From Persicobacter sp. CCB-QB2 (GTDB lineage Bacteria > Bacteroidota > Bacteroidia > Cytophagales > Cyclobacteriaceae): DNA of 64,000 nt. The stretch lies in assembly GCF_001274635.1 (NCBI RefSeq), contig NZ_LBGV01000001.1, forward strand, positions 3,472,001-3,536,000. Reading direction: 5' to 3'. The notes under the pieces are model-generated. The model was not told the origin of the DNA and did no database searches. It worked only from the letters and a program-made list of their open reading frames with translations. The position numbers were made by a program, and so were the translations under genes. This document shows positions 27,687-36,319 of this stretch, piece after piece; the stretch's first letter is position 1; each line of letters starts with the position of its first letter.

Positions 27687-28454
27687 TTAGAAAGACTTTA
27701 CGATATCGATGAAGTCACGAGATGCCAAAGAAGCACCACCGATCAAACCACCATCAACGTCCGCGCCAGCGAAGATTTCGTTCGCGTTAGATGGCTTACA
27801 AGATCCACCGTAAAGGATAGATACAGAATCAGCAACTTCCTGACCGTATTTAGCCGCGATGTGCTTACGGATCTCAGCGTGCATTAATTGTGCTTGCTCA
27901 GCAGAAGCAGTTTTACCAGTACCGATCGCCCAGATTGGTTCGTAAGCGATGATAAAGTTAGTCATTACTTCAGCAGACAAGTGGAATAAAGAAGCAGTCA
28001 ACTGATCGCAAACGAATTTGTAAGCGACATCATCACCTTGCTCACGAGTTTCCAAAGCCTCACCACAACAGAAGATTGGCTTCAAATCAGCCGCCAATGC
28101 AGTGTCCACTTTAGCCGCCAACAACTCATTAGACTCATTGTGGTACTCACGACGCTCAGAGTGACCCAAGATCACGTACTCAGCACCTACAGATTTGATT
28201 TGAGAAACAGAGATCTCACCAGTGTAAGCTCCTGCTTCGTGTGCGCTACAATCCTGAGCAGCGATCGCTACATTTGCAGCATCTTTTACCAATTTACCTA
28301 CAGCATCCATGTGGATTGCAGGTGTACCCATGATAACAGTTACATCTGATGGTGCCTCATCAGCAGCCATATTTACTACTTCAGATGCTAAGATTTTACC
28401 CTCTTCCAGGGTTTTGTTCATCTTCCAGTTACCAGCAACGATTTTATTTCTCAT
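27687..28454 (-). CDS. tpiA: Triose-phosphate isomerase
   Basis: Glycolytic interconversion of dihydroxyacetone phosphate and glyceraldehyde 3-phosphate. The 255 residues show VAGNWKMNKTLEEGKILASE at the start (Asn and Lys), the electrophile His in EYVILGHSERREYHNES (near residue 100) and the catalytic Glu in NFIIAYEPIWAIGTGKTAS (near residue 170), then VSILYGGSCKPSNA. Codon choice is strongly biased, as expected of a highly expressed gene. It is a single gene with its own terminator. Confidence 0.96.
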   Translation of the reverse strand: MRNKIVAGNWKMNKTLEEGKILASEVVNMAADEAPSDVTVIMGTPAIHMDAVGKLVKDAANVAIAAQDCSAHEAGAYTGEISVSQIKSVGAEYVILGHSERREYHNESNELLAAKVDTALAADLKPIFCCGEALETREQGDDVAYKFVCDQLTASLFHLSAEVMTNFIIAYEPIWAIGTGKTASAEQAQLMHAEIRKHIAAKYGQEVADSVSILYGGSCKPSNANEIFAGADVDGGLIGGASLASRDFIDIVKSF

Positions 28455-28498
28455 GATCGTAGATATATTGTATTAAAGTTTGATTCAAAATCGGATAG

Positions 28499-28506
28499 CA
28501 AAGATA
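28499..28506 (-). promoter_or_regulatory. Possible -7 element of the tpiA promoter
   Basis: TATCTTTG on the minus strand fits the Bacteroidetes TAnnTTTG element, about 45 bp before the tpiA start. A TTTG lies upstream, but the 15-bp spacing is shorter than the usual 19-21, so the match is partial. Confidence 0.4.
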
Positions 28507-28644
28507 GAAACTTTAGGAAGTCAAACTTATGATCTATGTGGTACTTTTTCGCCCTTTATAGCGAATTAAATTGAAAGCCTTGAAAATTTTATATTGGAAT
28601 GATCTTTCCTACCTTGAGACCCGGTTGATATTTAGAAAATTCTA

Positions 28645-29127
28645 ATGTTTATGAAGCGAAATCCCCTATTTCAATGGTGTTGCTTGTTATGTTTATTGGT
28701 GATTGGAGGTGTAGAGGCGCAGGCACAAGAGGAGCGCCATCGCCAGTGGGAAGACAGAAGTTTTTTGGTTCGCCAAATCAGTTTAAATGATAAACCGATG
28801 ACCTCGATGGGTGGAGAGGCAACGCTGAAAGGCGCCATTTTTACCCTAAAGTTTGATGGCAGTAAGCCGATCATCTTCATTTTTGATCGAAAACAGGTAA
28901 TCGGAAAGGACAAGGACAATATGTTTTTTACCGGTAAGGACAATCAGGATCGGAATGTGTCCGGGAAGATGTCCAATAAAATATACCCCGATCTTCAGGG
29001 GCGCTATGTTGATTTCAATATGGACATCAAGGGAGGAGGCCATATGCGGCTGATCATGGATGAAAATATGTTCGTGGATTTGAGCGATAGCACCAAGACG
29101 GAAGATGCAAATTATGTAAACGAATAA
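28645..29127 (+). CDS. Secreted hypothetical protein (160 aa)
   Basis: I do not recognise the family. A signal peptide (FQWCCLLCLLVIGGVEAQAQ) precedes a beta-rich mature domain with KGAIFTLKFDGSKPIIFIFD and GRYVDFNMDIKGGGHMRLIM, which could be a lipocalin-like barrel. An acidic tail follows. The stop codon directly abuts the ATG of the next gene, so the two are surely co-transcribed and probably act together in the envelope. ATG at 28651 is an alternative start. Confidence 0.8.
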   Translation: MFMKRNPLFQWCCLLCLLVIGGVEAQAQEERHRQWEDRSFLVRQISLNDKPMTSMGGEATLKGAIFTLKFDGSKPIIFIFDRKQVIGKDKDNMFFTGKDNQDRNVSGKMSNKIYPDLQGRYVDFNMDIKGGGHMRLIMDENMFVDLSDSTKTEDANYVNE

Positions 29128-30291
29128 ATGAAAATACCCAGCATGAAAAAATTGATCCCATTCTTATTGGTGATGTTGGCTTTTTTAGCCACCCCAGCCT
29201 TAGCGCAGGATGATGACATTGACAACCTAAATGCCGCCACCGGCATTCGTTTTTTAAATTTTGGTAATCAGCTACCGGATGATGCCCTTTCCTCCCGTTC
29301 CGTGGTTTTGGTTTCTGTGCCTCCGGTGGGGAATGGTAGCTCTGAGCGTGGGGACTGGAAGAGCTTAGCAAAAGAAGCGCATAAAGGGTTAAAGAAAGCC
29401 GGAATTGATGCGGTAGGCTATTTCTATTATGATGATGTGATGGCCAATGAAGATGTGACAGCCGCTTTTGTGCAGGAGTGGAGAAGCAGAAGAATTTCCA
29501 ATATTGTGTTTCTTTCCAAGGTCGAGTTAAAAATTAAGAAGAAGCCTTCTTTAAGGAATGTGGTAGTGGTCACCTCCTTTAATGGAAAACTGTCCCTGAC
29601 AAAAGACGGGCAGCTTGCCTGGATGGATCAAAATAAAGATTTGGCGGCCATCATGAAAAAATTGGGCAAGGCAGCAGCCAGAGCGGATCAGCCTAAGGAA
29701 AATAACCTGATTAATGATCAGCCTGAATTTTTTGAGGATGTGGAACTGTTCAAAGCAAAGCGTTACACCAGCTATTCCATTAATCTGAAAAGCGATAAAA
29801 TTGGAGTGGTGAAATTTCGTAAAATTCCGGTTCCGGCCTCTCCTCCTGGTGGTATGATCAATAAGAATTTGGTAAAGCAGGCCAAGGAAATTAATGCACA
29901 GATTGATAAAGCCAATGATGAGCTTGGGCGTCTGATGAAACAGTACCCTTTTAAATATGAGTTGATCGATTATGATCCGGCCAAGTTTAAAGACCTGAGA
30001 AAGCAGGGCGTTTTGATGATTCTGGAGCCCATTTATTCCTCTGGGCACAGCGTTCAGCGATTATTGAACTATGAAGTAGATTTGAGTGAAACGGAATTGA
30101 TTACCGTGAAGCCTAAAGATGGAGGGGCAGTATTCAGAACGATCCCGGTGAATGCGCCAGTGTATAAGTGGTATATGCGATCTACGGTGAATGATGCCAT
30201 TTATCTGGGGGAGCAATGGGATGCGGATGAAACATGGCAGGAGGCCCTGATCAACCACATTAATAATCTTAAGAAAGCTTATAAATTGTAA
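29128..30291 (+). CDS. Secreted hypothetical protein (387 aa)
   Basis: Exported protein with signal peptide MKKLIPFLLVMLAFLATPAL ending at ALAQ. It has a first region with ALSSRSVVLVSVPPVGNG and a second with IDKANDELGRLMKQYPFKYE. It ends in a conserved-looking YKWYMRSTVNDAIYLGEQWD. There is no membrane helix after the signal. The family is not recognised. It starts directly at the stop of the 160-aa gene (TAA then ATG); ATG at 29143 is an alternative. A hairpin with a T run follows at 30312-30375. Confidence 0.8.
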   Translation: MKIPSMKKLIPFLLVMLAFLATPALAQDDDIDNLNAATGIRFLNFGNQLPDDALSSRSVVLVSVPPVGNGSSERGDWKSLAKEAHKGLKKAGIDAVGYFYYDDVMANEDVTAAFVQEWRSRRISNIVFLSKVELKIKKKPSLRNVVVVTSFNGKLSLTKDGQLAWMDQNKDLAAIMKKLGKAAARADQPKENNLINDQPEFFEDVELFKAKRYTSYSINLKSDKIGVVKFRKIPVPASPPGGMINKNLVKQAKEINAQIDKANDELGRLMKQYPFKYELIDYDPAKFKDLRKQGVLMILEPIYSSGHSVQRLLNYEVDLSETELITVKPKDGGAVFRTIPVNAPVYKWYMRSTVNDAIYLGEQWDADETWQEALINHINNLKKAYKL

Positions 30292-30311
30292 AAGACGGCT
30301 TAACTGTTTGT

Positions 30312-30375
30312 GAAACACCTGTGAAACGCTATAAAGAATTGATATTCAGAGCGCGATTCACAGGTGTTTTTTTGT
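30312..30375 (+). terminator. Large terminator hairpin made from GTGAAAC repeats
   Basis: AACACCTGTGAA (30315-30326) pairs with TTCACAGGTGTT across about 30 nt, followed by a T run. The left arm overlaps a GTGAAAC pair, so the same sequence serves as an arm and as a repeat unit. Confidence 0.65.
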
Positions 30376-30778
30376 GAAACGCTGTGGAATATTTGGGGAA
30401 ATCCTAATCTTTGGATCCTGATTTATTTGAACAGCACCAAAAGGGAACTACCATAAAATTGTTCGTGAAACAGCTGTGAAACAATTGGGGCTGCTGTTAT
30501 TCAGAAGGTTAATTTCTTGGTTTAGTCTGTGGAACAATGTGAAACACTCCTCTACCTACAGAAAATAAGGAAAGGATCTCGGAGTGTTACGGCCAGTTTT
30601 GAATCCGCAAAAAATGCCGACCAAACTAAGCATGATTATTGCCCACTCATTCCAGCCTAAGAACCCTTGGAAGGGTTTTCGATCAATTTTCAATAACAGG
30701 AAGCCTTTTCTCTCCCTAATCCGGGATAATCCGGTATCACCTCTGCCATACTTCTGATTTTCGTTAATGAATTCCGGC

Positions 30779-30980
30779 TTAACCCGAATGATTCACCGCT
30801 GATCTCATTGTCAAAAAAATTTCAATTAATTTTCTTTAGTTCTCAATAGCCGAGATTTGGGTAAGCTTGCTTGCTCCTTCTTCATCTGCTTCCTTGGAAA
30901 AAACTCGAAATAGGAAAAATTCCTTCATGTTCTCCGCCTTATAGCTAAACGAGTATTTAAGCAGGTATAATTCGGGTTAA
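30779..30980 (-). repeat. R1 dispersed element, copy 4
   Basis: AACCC-subtype copy of about 202 bp with ends TTAACCCGAAT and ATTCGGGTTAA, exactly complementary to each other. The core includes GAAGCAGATGAAGAAGGAGC on the minus strand. It lies between the convergent secreted-protein and DUF2867 genes. Confidence 0.85.
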
Positions 30981-31096
30981 AAACACCCTTTCGCCCTAGG
31001 GAGAAAAAAACATCAGCAGGAATTTGGGGGGAAATTTCAGTTTTCCATGGAACGTCGTGGAACAATTGTAATTCGCTTAAAACAAAAAGCTTATTT

Positions 31097-32605
31097 TCAC
31101 TTCCCTTTATGTGAAACATCGTGAAACGCCTTCGCTTGTTCTGCAAGCCGGATATTCGGGGCTATGGTAAGGTTTTCAGCCATGCCCTGGAAAATAAAGG
31201 CATGAAAAGGAAATACGGACCACCAATAAGCCCTTCCCTTTAAGCCAATGGGTCGAAAGGTCGCATTTTGTACTAACAGCCATTCCGATATTTCTTTGTC
31301 TGGGTTGGGCGTTACTTTAAATTCCAGCCAGGCTTCTCCCGGAAGTTTCATTTCCGCATAAAGCAAGAGGCGGCCCTGTTCCCGGTCAGCGACTAATACC
31401 CTCCAAAAATCAAGGGCATCACCGGGAATCAGTTGATTCGGACTTCGCCTGCCTCTACGGAGGCCTACCCCACCGACCATTTTATCCATAATGCCGCGAA
31501 TTTGCCAAAGGAAATCCCATTTGTACCATCCTCTTTCCCCTCCGATACTCCAGATATTTTCCAAAACTTCTTCCCGCTCCCGATCAAAGGGAATTTTTCG
31601 CACATCGGTAAAACAACCGTGTTGTGGGATCTTGATATAGGCATGCTGATAGGCTTTGAAATTGGATTCCGAATAAGCATCTTTCCAGCTGCTGACCACC
31701 TCATTCTGTTCAATCTTTACAAAGGCTAACTCCAAGGCTTTTTGATAAGAGAATAATTCCTGAGGAACCACCTGTTCTATTCCTTTAAGGTGAACAATTA
31801 CTTCGTTTTTCATGGAATCCACCAGGCTTCGTGCCAAAGAAAAAGAGGTAGAAGTTACAAAATAGAGCCACCAGGAAGATAAGCGGGGAGTTAACACCGG
31901 CAGTGTAATGATCCACCTTTTCAGTCCACGAATTTTGGCATATTGCAATAGCATTTCCTTATAGGTTAATACTTCCGGTCCTCCGATATCATAAATTTTT
32001 TGATAAGTTTCTTCTTTAAGAAGTACCCCGCTTAAATACTGGATCACATTTCGAATGGCGATGGGCTGACATTTGGTTTTTAACCACTTGGGTGTTACCA
32101 TCACCGGTAATTTTTCCACCAAATCCCGGATAATTTCAAAGGAAGCACTGCCGGAGCCAATGATGATCGGTGCCCGAAGGACGGTAGTCGGTATGCGGCT
32201 GCCAAGAAAACAGGACTCCACCGCAGCCCGCGAACTCAGGTGTTTGGATAATCGCTTATCGTTGGCGATGCCACTGAGGTAAATGATTTGCTGACAATTG
32301 GTGGTGTTCAGTAATTCCAAAAAATGCTCCGCAGCTTGTTGCTCCAGGGTTTTGAAATCCGAATAGCTTTGGCCCATGGAATGCACCAGATAGAAGGCGG
32401 CATCGAGCTCCCGGGGTAAGTGTTGCCGTTGGCTGACTTTCAAAAGGTCCATTTCGATTAATTCGACTTTTCCGTGCCAGTCCTCTTCCAATTGAATTCT
32501 GCTTTTATCCCTAACGATGCAAAAAACATGATGTCCTTCATGTACTAAAACGGGTAAAAGTCGTCGTCCAATGTAGCCGTTTGCGCCGGTAAGTAATATT
32601 TTCAT
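31097..32605 (-). CDS. NAD(P)-binding oxidoreductase with DUF2867 domain
   Basis: The 502 residues start with an atypical short-chain dehydrogenase domain: MKILLTGANGYIGRRLLPVL (dinucleotide loop) and QIIYLSGIANDKRLSKHLSS. The C-terminal half is DUF2867, with WDFLWQIRGIMDKMVGGVG and a final WWSVFPFHAFIFQGMAENL. This fusion is common in Bacteroidetes and actinobacteria; the substrate is unknown. The last codons carry a GTGAAAC pair from the adjoining repeat cluster. It is a single gene, divergent from the receiver-like gene. Confidence 0.88.
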   Translation of the reverse strand: MKILLTGANGYIGRRLLPVLVHEGHHVFCIVRDKSRIQLEEDWHGKVELIEMDLLKVSQRQHLPRELDAAFYLVHSMGQSYSDFKTLEQQAAEHFLELLNTTNCQQIIYLSGIANDKRLSKHLSSRAAVESCFLGSRIPTTVLRAPIIIGSGSASFEIIRDLVEKLPVMVTPKWLKTKCQPIAIRNVIQYLSGVLLKEETYQKIYDIGGPEVLTYKEMLLQYAKIRGLKRWIITLPVLTPRLSSWWLYFVTSTSFSLARSLVDSMKNEVIVHLKGIEQVVPQELFSYQKALELAFVKIEQNEVVSSWKDAYSESNFKAYQHAYIKIPQHGCFTDVRKIPFDREREEVLENIWSIGGERGWYKWDFLWQIRGIMDKMVGGVGLRRGRRSPNQLIPGDALDFWRVLVADREQGRLLLYAEMKLPGEAWLEFKVTPNPDKEISEWLLVQNATFRPIGLKGRAYWWSVFPFHAFIFQGMAENLTIAPNIRLAEQAKAFHDVSHKGK

Positions 32606-32783
32606 AATTAAGGAGGAAGGTGATCGGTGCCCTGATTCAGTAAGTAATATGGTTAAGCATACTTTATGTAGAGTATTAACGTTGGAAAGCGGCGGAATTT
32701 TGATAAAATGAGCCGGATTTTTTCAGTTGAGACTGTCATTTTTTCGTTAAATTATTACTATCAACAATCCTAACCCATTTCCC

Positions 32784-33233
32784 ATGGCAATATCCTCGAC
32801 TTTACCCAAGTCCTTTAATTTTTCCCCCGATAGTAGCCCCCTGCGGGTATTGATGTTGGGGAATAATCCCATAGAGCTGGGACAGCTTTATGATCTGTTA
32901 AAGGCAAGCAAGGACCACCACTATCAGCTGGAAGTAAGCTTTGATGAGCAGGATGCGATTCGAAAAGCCAATGCATTCAAACCGGATTGCATCGTGGTGG
33001 ACGATAACCTGGAATCAGATCGGATTCGAAACCTATCCGATTTGATGCAGGAAGATCAGTACCTGAAACATGTACCCATTACGCTGGTGAAAAACACCAA
33101 CAGATGGACGGTAGTCGCCAAGGGGATTCATGAATATGTACTCAAAAATATGCTGAGCTCGAAAACCTTATCCCGGGCGGTCATGAATGCGATCCGATAC
33201 GGTAAAGTATTTAGTCGTCGGTGGGCACAATAA
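32784..33233 (+). CDS. Receiver-like single-domain protein
   Basis: The 149 residues resemble a response-regulator receiver fold: PLRVLMLGNNPIELGQLYDL, then CIVVDDNLESDRI, then VPITLVKNTNRWTVV and YVLKNMLSSKTLSRAVMNAI. Aspartates lie near the phosphoacceptor strand, but the early acidic pair is replaced (LGNN) and the conserved Lys position is uncertain, so phosphorylation may be lost. There is no output domain, so it could be a stand-alone adaptor. A terminator follows. The assignment is by fold pattern only. Confidence 0.6.
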   Translation: MAISSTLPKSFNFSPDSSPLRVLMLGNNPIELGQLYDLLKASKDHHYQLEVSFDEQDAIRKANAFKPDCIVVDDNLESDRIRNLSDLMQEDQYLKHVPITLVKNTNRWTVVAKGIHEYVLKNMLSSKTLSRAVMNAIRYGKVFSRRWAQ

Positions 33234-33269
33234 TATTGAAATAGGCAATAAATGAAGATTTATCGCAGG

Positions 33270-33309
33270 CAGGAGCATGACTTTGAAGGGTCTTGCTCCT
33301 TTTTTTTGT
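33270..33309 (+). terminator. Terminator of the receiver-like gene
   Basis: AGGAGCA pairs with TGCTCCT as the base of a stem over GACTTT..GGTC, followed by eight T residues. Confidence 0.85.
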
Positions 33310-33436
33310 AATTTGCCTTCCCAGTATTGACCTGCCGGCGGGCCCTTTTTTCATTCTTTTCGAATGAAAGGAGCTCATTTAAAAAATAACCTAAGGGAGA
33401 GATACCCATTTTTTGACCTGTGAAGGGTGGCATTTT

Positions 33437-35854
33437 ATGAGCAATCAATCTTCAAATACCATAGCAGAACAGCAGTGCTACCATTGTGGCAATCCTTGCG
33501 AGGAAGAGCGCTTACAGTATGACGATAAGGACTTCTGTTGTAAGGGCTGCCAGATGGTTTATGATATTCTCAAGGAAAATGATCTTTGTGATTATTATGA
33601 ATTGGAGCAAAGCCCGGGTATTAATCTAAATAACCGGGATTTTGCAGATCGTTTCAGTTATTTGGACAATGCTGAGATCCAGGAAAAGTTGTTGGATTTT
33701 ACGGATGGCCGGATGAGCCGCGTGCGTTTATTTTTGCCCGCCATCCATTGTTCTTCCTGCATTTGGTTGCTGGAAAATCTCTACAAGCTCAAAGATGGGA
33801 TCCGGCAGTCGCGGGTGAATTTTAGCAAAAAGCAGGTCTTAATTGAGTTTCTCAACGAATCGATATCCTTACGTGAGGTAGTGGAGACTTTGGCTTCGCT
33901 GGGCTATGAGCCTCATATTTCATTGGAAGAAAATGACCAGAAAAAAAAGCCATCGCCCAACAGGACGCTTTTCCTGAAGATCGGGGTGGCCGCTTTTTGC
34001 TTCGGCAATATCATGCTGTTGAGCTTTCCGGAATATTTTGGTTTTGATGGCGGCTGGGATGATGAGTACCGTCGTTTTTTTTCCTGGCTGAATGTATTCC
34101 TTTCCCTGCCCATTGTATTTTATTGCAGTACGGATTATTTCCTTTCCGCTTACAAGGGCATTAAGCACCGTTACATTAATATTGATGTCCCCATTGCGAT
34201 TGGGATCGTGACCTTATTTGTTCGGTCGCTGGTGGAGGTGGTCTTTGATTTTGGCCCGGGTTATTTCGACTCTCTGGGCGGATTGCTTTTTTTCCTGCTG
34301 ACGGGAAAATGGTTTCAGGCGAAATCCTATGAATCCCTGTCTTTTGATCGCGACTATAAATCCTATTTCCCACTGGCCATCCATCGAAAAGAAGAAGGAG
34401 AGATGAAGCCAGTGCCCGTAGCCAACCTTCAGATTGGGGATGAAATCATGGTCCGGAATCAGGAAATTATTCCGGCTGATAGCATATTGGTATCAGGCGA
34501 AGCCAATATTGATTACAGCTTCGTAACCGGAGAGGCCGTTCCGGTGTTGAAAAAGGCCGGTGATAAAATCTATGCCGGAGGGCGACAGGTGGGGCCTTCC
34601 ATTGATTTGATAGTGAAGAAAAAGGTTTCTCAAAGTTACCTGACCCAACTTTGGAATCAGGATGGCGGAAAGGTGGCTACCGAGCAGGATCAGCATTCCA
34701 TGATCAACCAAATCAGTAAATACTTTACCATTTTGGTGTTGGCCATCTCTGCCATAGCGGCGGCTTATTGGGCCTGGGAGGATAGCAGCCGGGTGCTGAA
34801 TGCATTTACTGCCGTATTGATTGTGGCTTGTCCCTGCGCACTGACGCTCGCTACACCCTTTACGCTTTCAGCAGTTTTGGGGGTGTTTGGAAAGCACCAT
34901 TTCTATTTGAAAAATACGGCTGGGGTGGAACTGATGGCAGGCATCAGCCAGCTTATTTTTGATAAAACGGGCACCATCACTTATGCCGGTAAGGGGAAAA
35001 TAAGCTTTGAAGGCGCTCCTTTGAATCCGGCCGAAAAGCTTTGGGTAAATGCCATAGTCAAAAACTCCACCCATCCACTAAGCCGAAAAGTAGCCGATTA
35101 TTTAGAAACGGATGTAAAACTTCCCCTTTTAGCGCAATTTGAGGAAGTGCCCGGCAAAGGGCTGATCGCTCAGGTGGAAGGTCGGGAAATCAGGATGGGG
35201 AGTGCCGCTTTGGTTTCAGCCGAAAATGCCGGCTCCCGGGGCGTACAGTTTTCCAGCGTTCATTTGTCCATTGATGGGTTTTATCGCGGATGTTTTGTGA
35301 TTCAAAATCAATATCGTGATGGGTTGAAGTCACTGATCAATCGCCTGAAATCCACCTTTAAATTGGCGCTGGTGTCGGGAGATAATAATGCTGAGGCGCA
35401 AAATCTTCAGGCTTATTTTCCCGAAAATACGCCGCTGGTGTTTAACCAAAATCCAGATAAGAAGAGAACATACGTGATGCTACGACAGGAAGAGGGTGAG
35501 AAAGTCGCTATGCTGGGTGATGGCCTGAATGATGCCGTAGCTCTTCAGGCAGCTGACTTTGGCATTGCCGTGACGGATGATATTTCCGCTTTCACACCGG
35601 CTTGTGATGCCATCCTGGATTCAAGCCAATTACATCGCCTCGATGAGTTTTTCGCCTTTTCTCAAACGGCCCGCAAAATCATCATCAGTGCCTTTGCCAT
35701 TTCCTTTTGTTACAATATTGTGGGGATTAGTTTTGCCGTTTCCGGCCTTTTAACCCCGGTTATAGCAGCCATTCTGATGCCATTGAGCAGTATTTCAGTG
35801 GTGGCATTTGCTACCTTGTCGGTAAAGGTGTTGGCCTGGCGAAAGGGCTTTTAA
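33437..35854 (+). CDS. Copper-transporting P-type ATPase (CcoI/FixI-like)
   Basis: Inner-membrane heavy-metal P1B-ATPase of 806 residues, probably delivering copper for cbb3-type cytochrome oxidase. The N-terminus has a Cys-rich region (CYHCGNPC, FCCKGCQMVYD) typical of CcoI, then an HMA domain with CSSCIWLLENLY. Further motifs are TGEAVP, the CPC helix VACPCALTLATPFTLS, phosphorylation site DKTGTIT and hinge MLGDGLNDAVALQAADFGIA. ATG at 33437 (MSNQSSN) is preferred. ccoS lies 2 kb downstream on the same strand, not adjacent as usual. Cbb3 subunit genes are not in the window. Confidence 0.9.
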   Translation: MSNQSSNTIAEQQCYHCGNPCEEERLQYDDKDFCCKGCQMVYDILKENDLCDYYELEQSPGINLNNRDFADRFSYLDNAEIQEKLLDFTDGRMSRVRLFLPAIHCSSCIWLLENLYKLKDGIRQSRVNFSKKQVLIEFLNESISLREVVETLASLGYEPHISLEENDQKKKPSPNRTLFLKIGVAAFCFGNIMLLSFPEYFGFDGGWDDEYRRFFSWLNVFLSLPIVFYCSTDYFLSAYKGIKHRYINIDVPIAIGIVTLFVRSLVEVVFDFGPGYFDSLGGLLFFLLTGKWFQAKSYESLSFDRDYKSYFPLAIHRKEEGEMKPVPVANLQIGDEIMVRNQEIIPADSILVSGEANIDYSFVTGEAVPVLKKAGDKIYAGGRQVGPSIDLIVKKKVSQSYLTQLWNQDGGKVATEQDQHSMINQISKYFTILVLAISAIAAAYWAWEDSSRVLNAFTAVLIVACPCALTLATPFTLSAVLGVFGKHHFYLKNTAGVELMAGISQLIFDKTGTITYAGKGKISFEGAPLNPAEKLWVNAIVKNSTHPLSRKVADYLETDVKLPLLAQFEEVPGKGLIAQVEGREIRMGSAALVSAENAGSRGVQFSSVHLSIDGFYRGCFVIQNQYRDGLKSLINRLKSTFKLALVSGDNNAEAQNLQAYFPENTPLVFNQNPDKKRTYVMLRQEEGEKVAMLGDGLNDAVALQAADFGIAVTDDISAFTPACDAILDSSQLHRLDEFFAFSQTARKIIISAFAISFCYNIVGISFAVSGLLTPVIAAILMPLSSISVVAFATLSVKVLAWRKGF

Positions 35855-35867
35855 AATTTTTTGGGAG

Positions 35868-35993
35868 TGCCCTCCTGACGTCGGTCGGGCTGTTGCGGCT
35901 CGCTCTCCCGGCGGGCACTGGGGTATCACCAACAAAAAGTCAGTGCCCGCCGGGAGGAGCTCAAACAGGCCCGCGCCATCCCTCACTCGAAGT
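35868..35993 (+). repeat. R2 dispersed hairpin repeat, copy b
   Basis: The outer arms TCGGTCGGGCTGTTGCGGCT and GAGCTCAAACAGGCCCGCG enclose a very strong inner stem, CTCCCGGCGGGCACTG against CAGTGCCCGCCGGGAG. It starts about 14 bp after the copper ATPase stop and probably terminates or protects that transcript. R1 copy 5 follows directly. Confidence 0.8.
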
Positions 35994-36001
35994 GTTGGCG
36001 G

Positions 36002-36253
36002 TAAACCCGGAATATTCATGCTTCAATCCTCGTTTAGCTGCAAGGCGGGAAAAATGAAGGAATTTTTACTATTTCATTTTTTTCCAAGGAAGCAGATGAA
36101 TGAGGAGAAAGCAAGCCTGCCCAAATTTGGGCTATTATAAATCAAAGAAAATAAATTGTAAATAAACTACTTGTGGTTAGTTAATGAACTCGCCGTTGAA
36201 TAATTCGGGTTAAGGTGATCTGCTAAATCTAGCGGGAAATAATTCGGGTAAAG
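36002..36253 (+). repeat. R1 dispersed element, copy 5, with a duplicated end
   Basis: AACCC-subtype copy. The main element is 36002-36213, with left TAAACCC and right GGGTTAA and TA at both ends. A second terminal module (CTAAATCTAGCGGGAAATAATTC then GGGTAAAGG) extends to 36253 and resembles the end of copy 2. The core is the best preserved, with CGTTTAGCTGCAAGGCGGGA. It lies between the convergent copper ATPase and SHOCT-protein genes. Confidence 0.85.
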
Positions 36254-36271
36254 GAATTACTGCCCTAGCAC

Positions 36272-36309
36272 AAAAAAGGCCTACTGCGATTTGCAAGAGG
36301 CCTTTTTTG
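36272..36309. terminator. Bidirectional terminator
   Basis: AAAAAAGGCCT and AGGCCTTTTTT pair perfectly. It lies just beyond the stop of the SHOCT protein. Confidence 0.85.
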
Positions 36310-36319
36310 AGGGTTGATT

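Larger units (their letters stand above)
30310..31127 (+). repeat. Six GTGRAAC heptamer pairs spaced 10-11 bp
   Basis: GTGAAAC or close variants occur in pairs whose starts are 10-11 bp apart: 30310/30321, 30374/30384 (second GTGGAAT), 30465/30476, 30529/30539, 31047/31057 (first ATGGAAC) and 31111/31121. All have the same orientation. The last pair is inside the 3' end of the gene at 31097. GTGRAAC is also half of the ParB parS consensus, but these are direct repeats, not palindromes. The intervening sequence also holds R1 copy 4, and there is no coding region. Confidence 0.6.

Noticed and set aside
30310..31127. GTGRAAC cluster as a ParB parS centromere
   Set aside because: parS is the palindrome TGTTTCACGTGAAACA. 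These are direct repeats, and no full palindrome or par genes are present.
36054..36140. Conserved micropeptide in R1 (MKEF..F..KQMNEE.ASL-like) as a coding gene
   Set aside because: Open in copy 5, but indels not divisible by three and early stops break the frame in copies 2, 6, 7 and 8, so the conservation is at nucleotide level.
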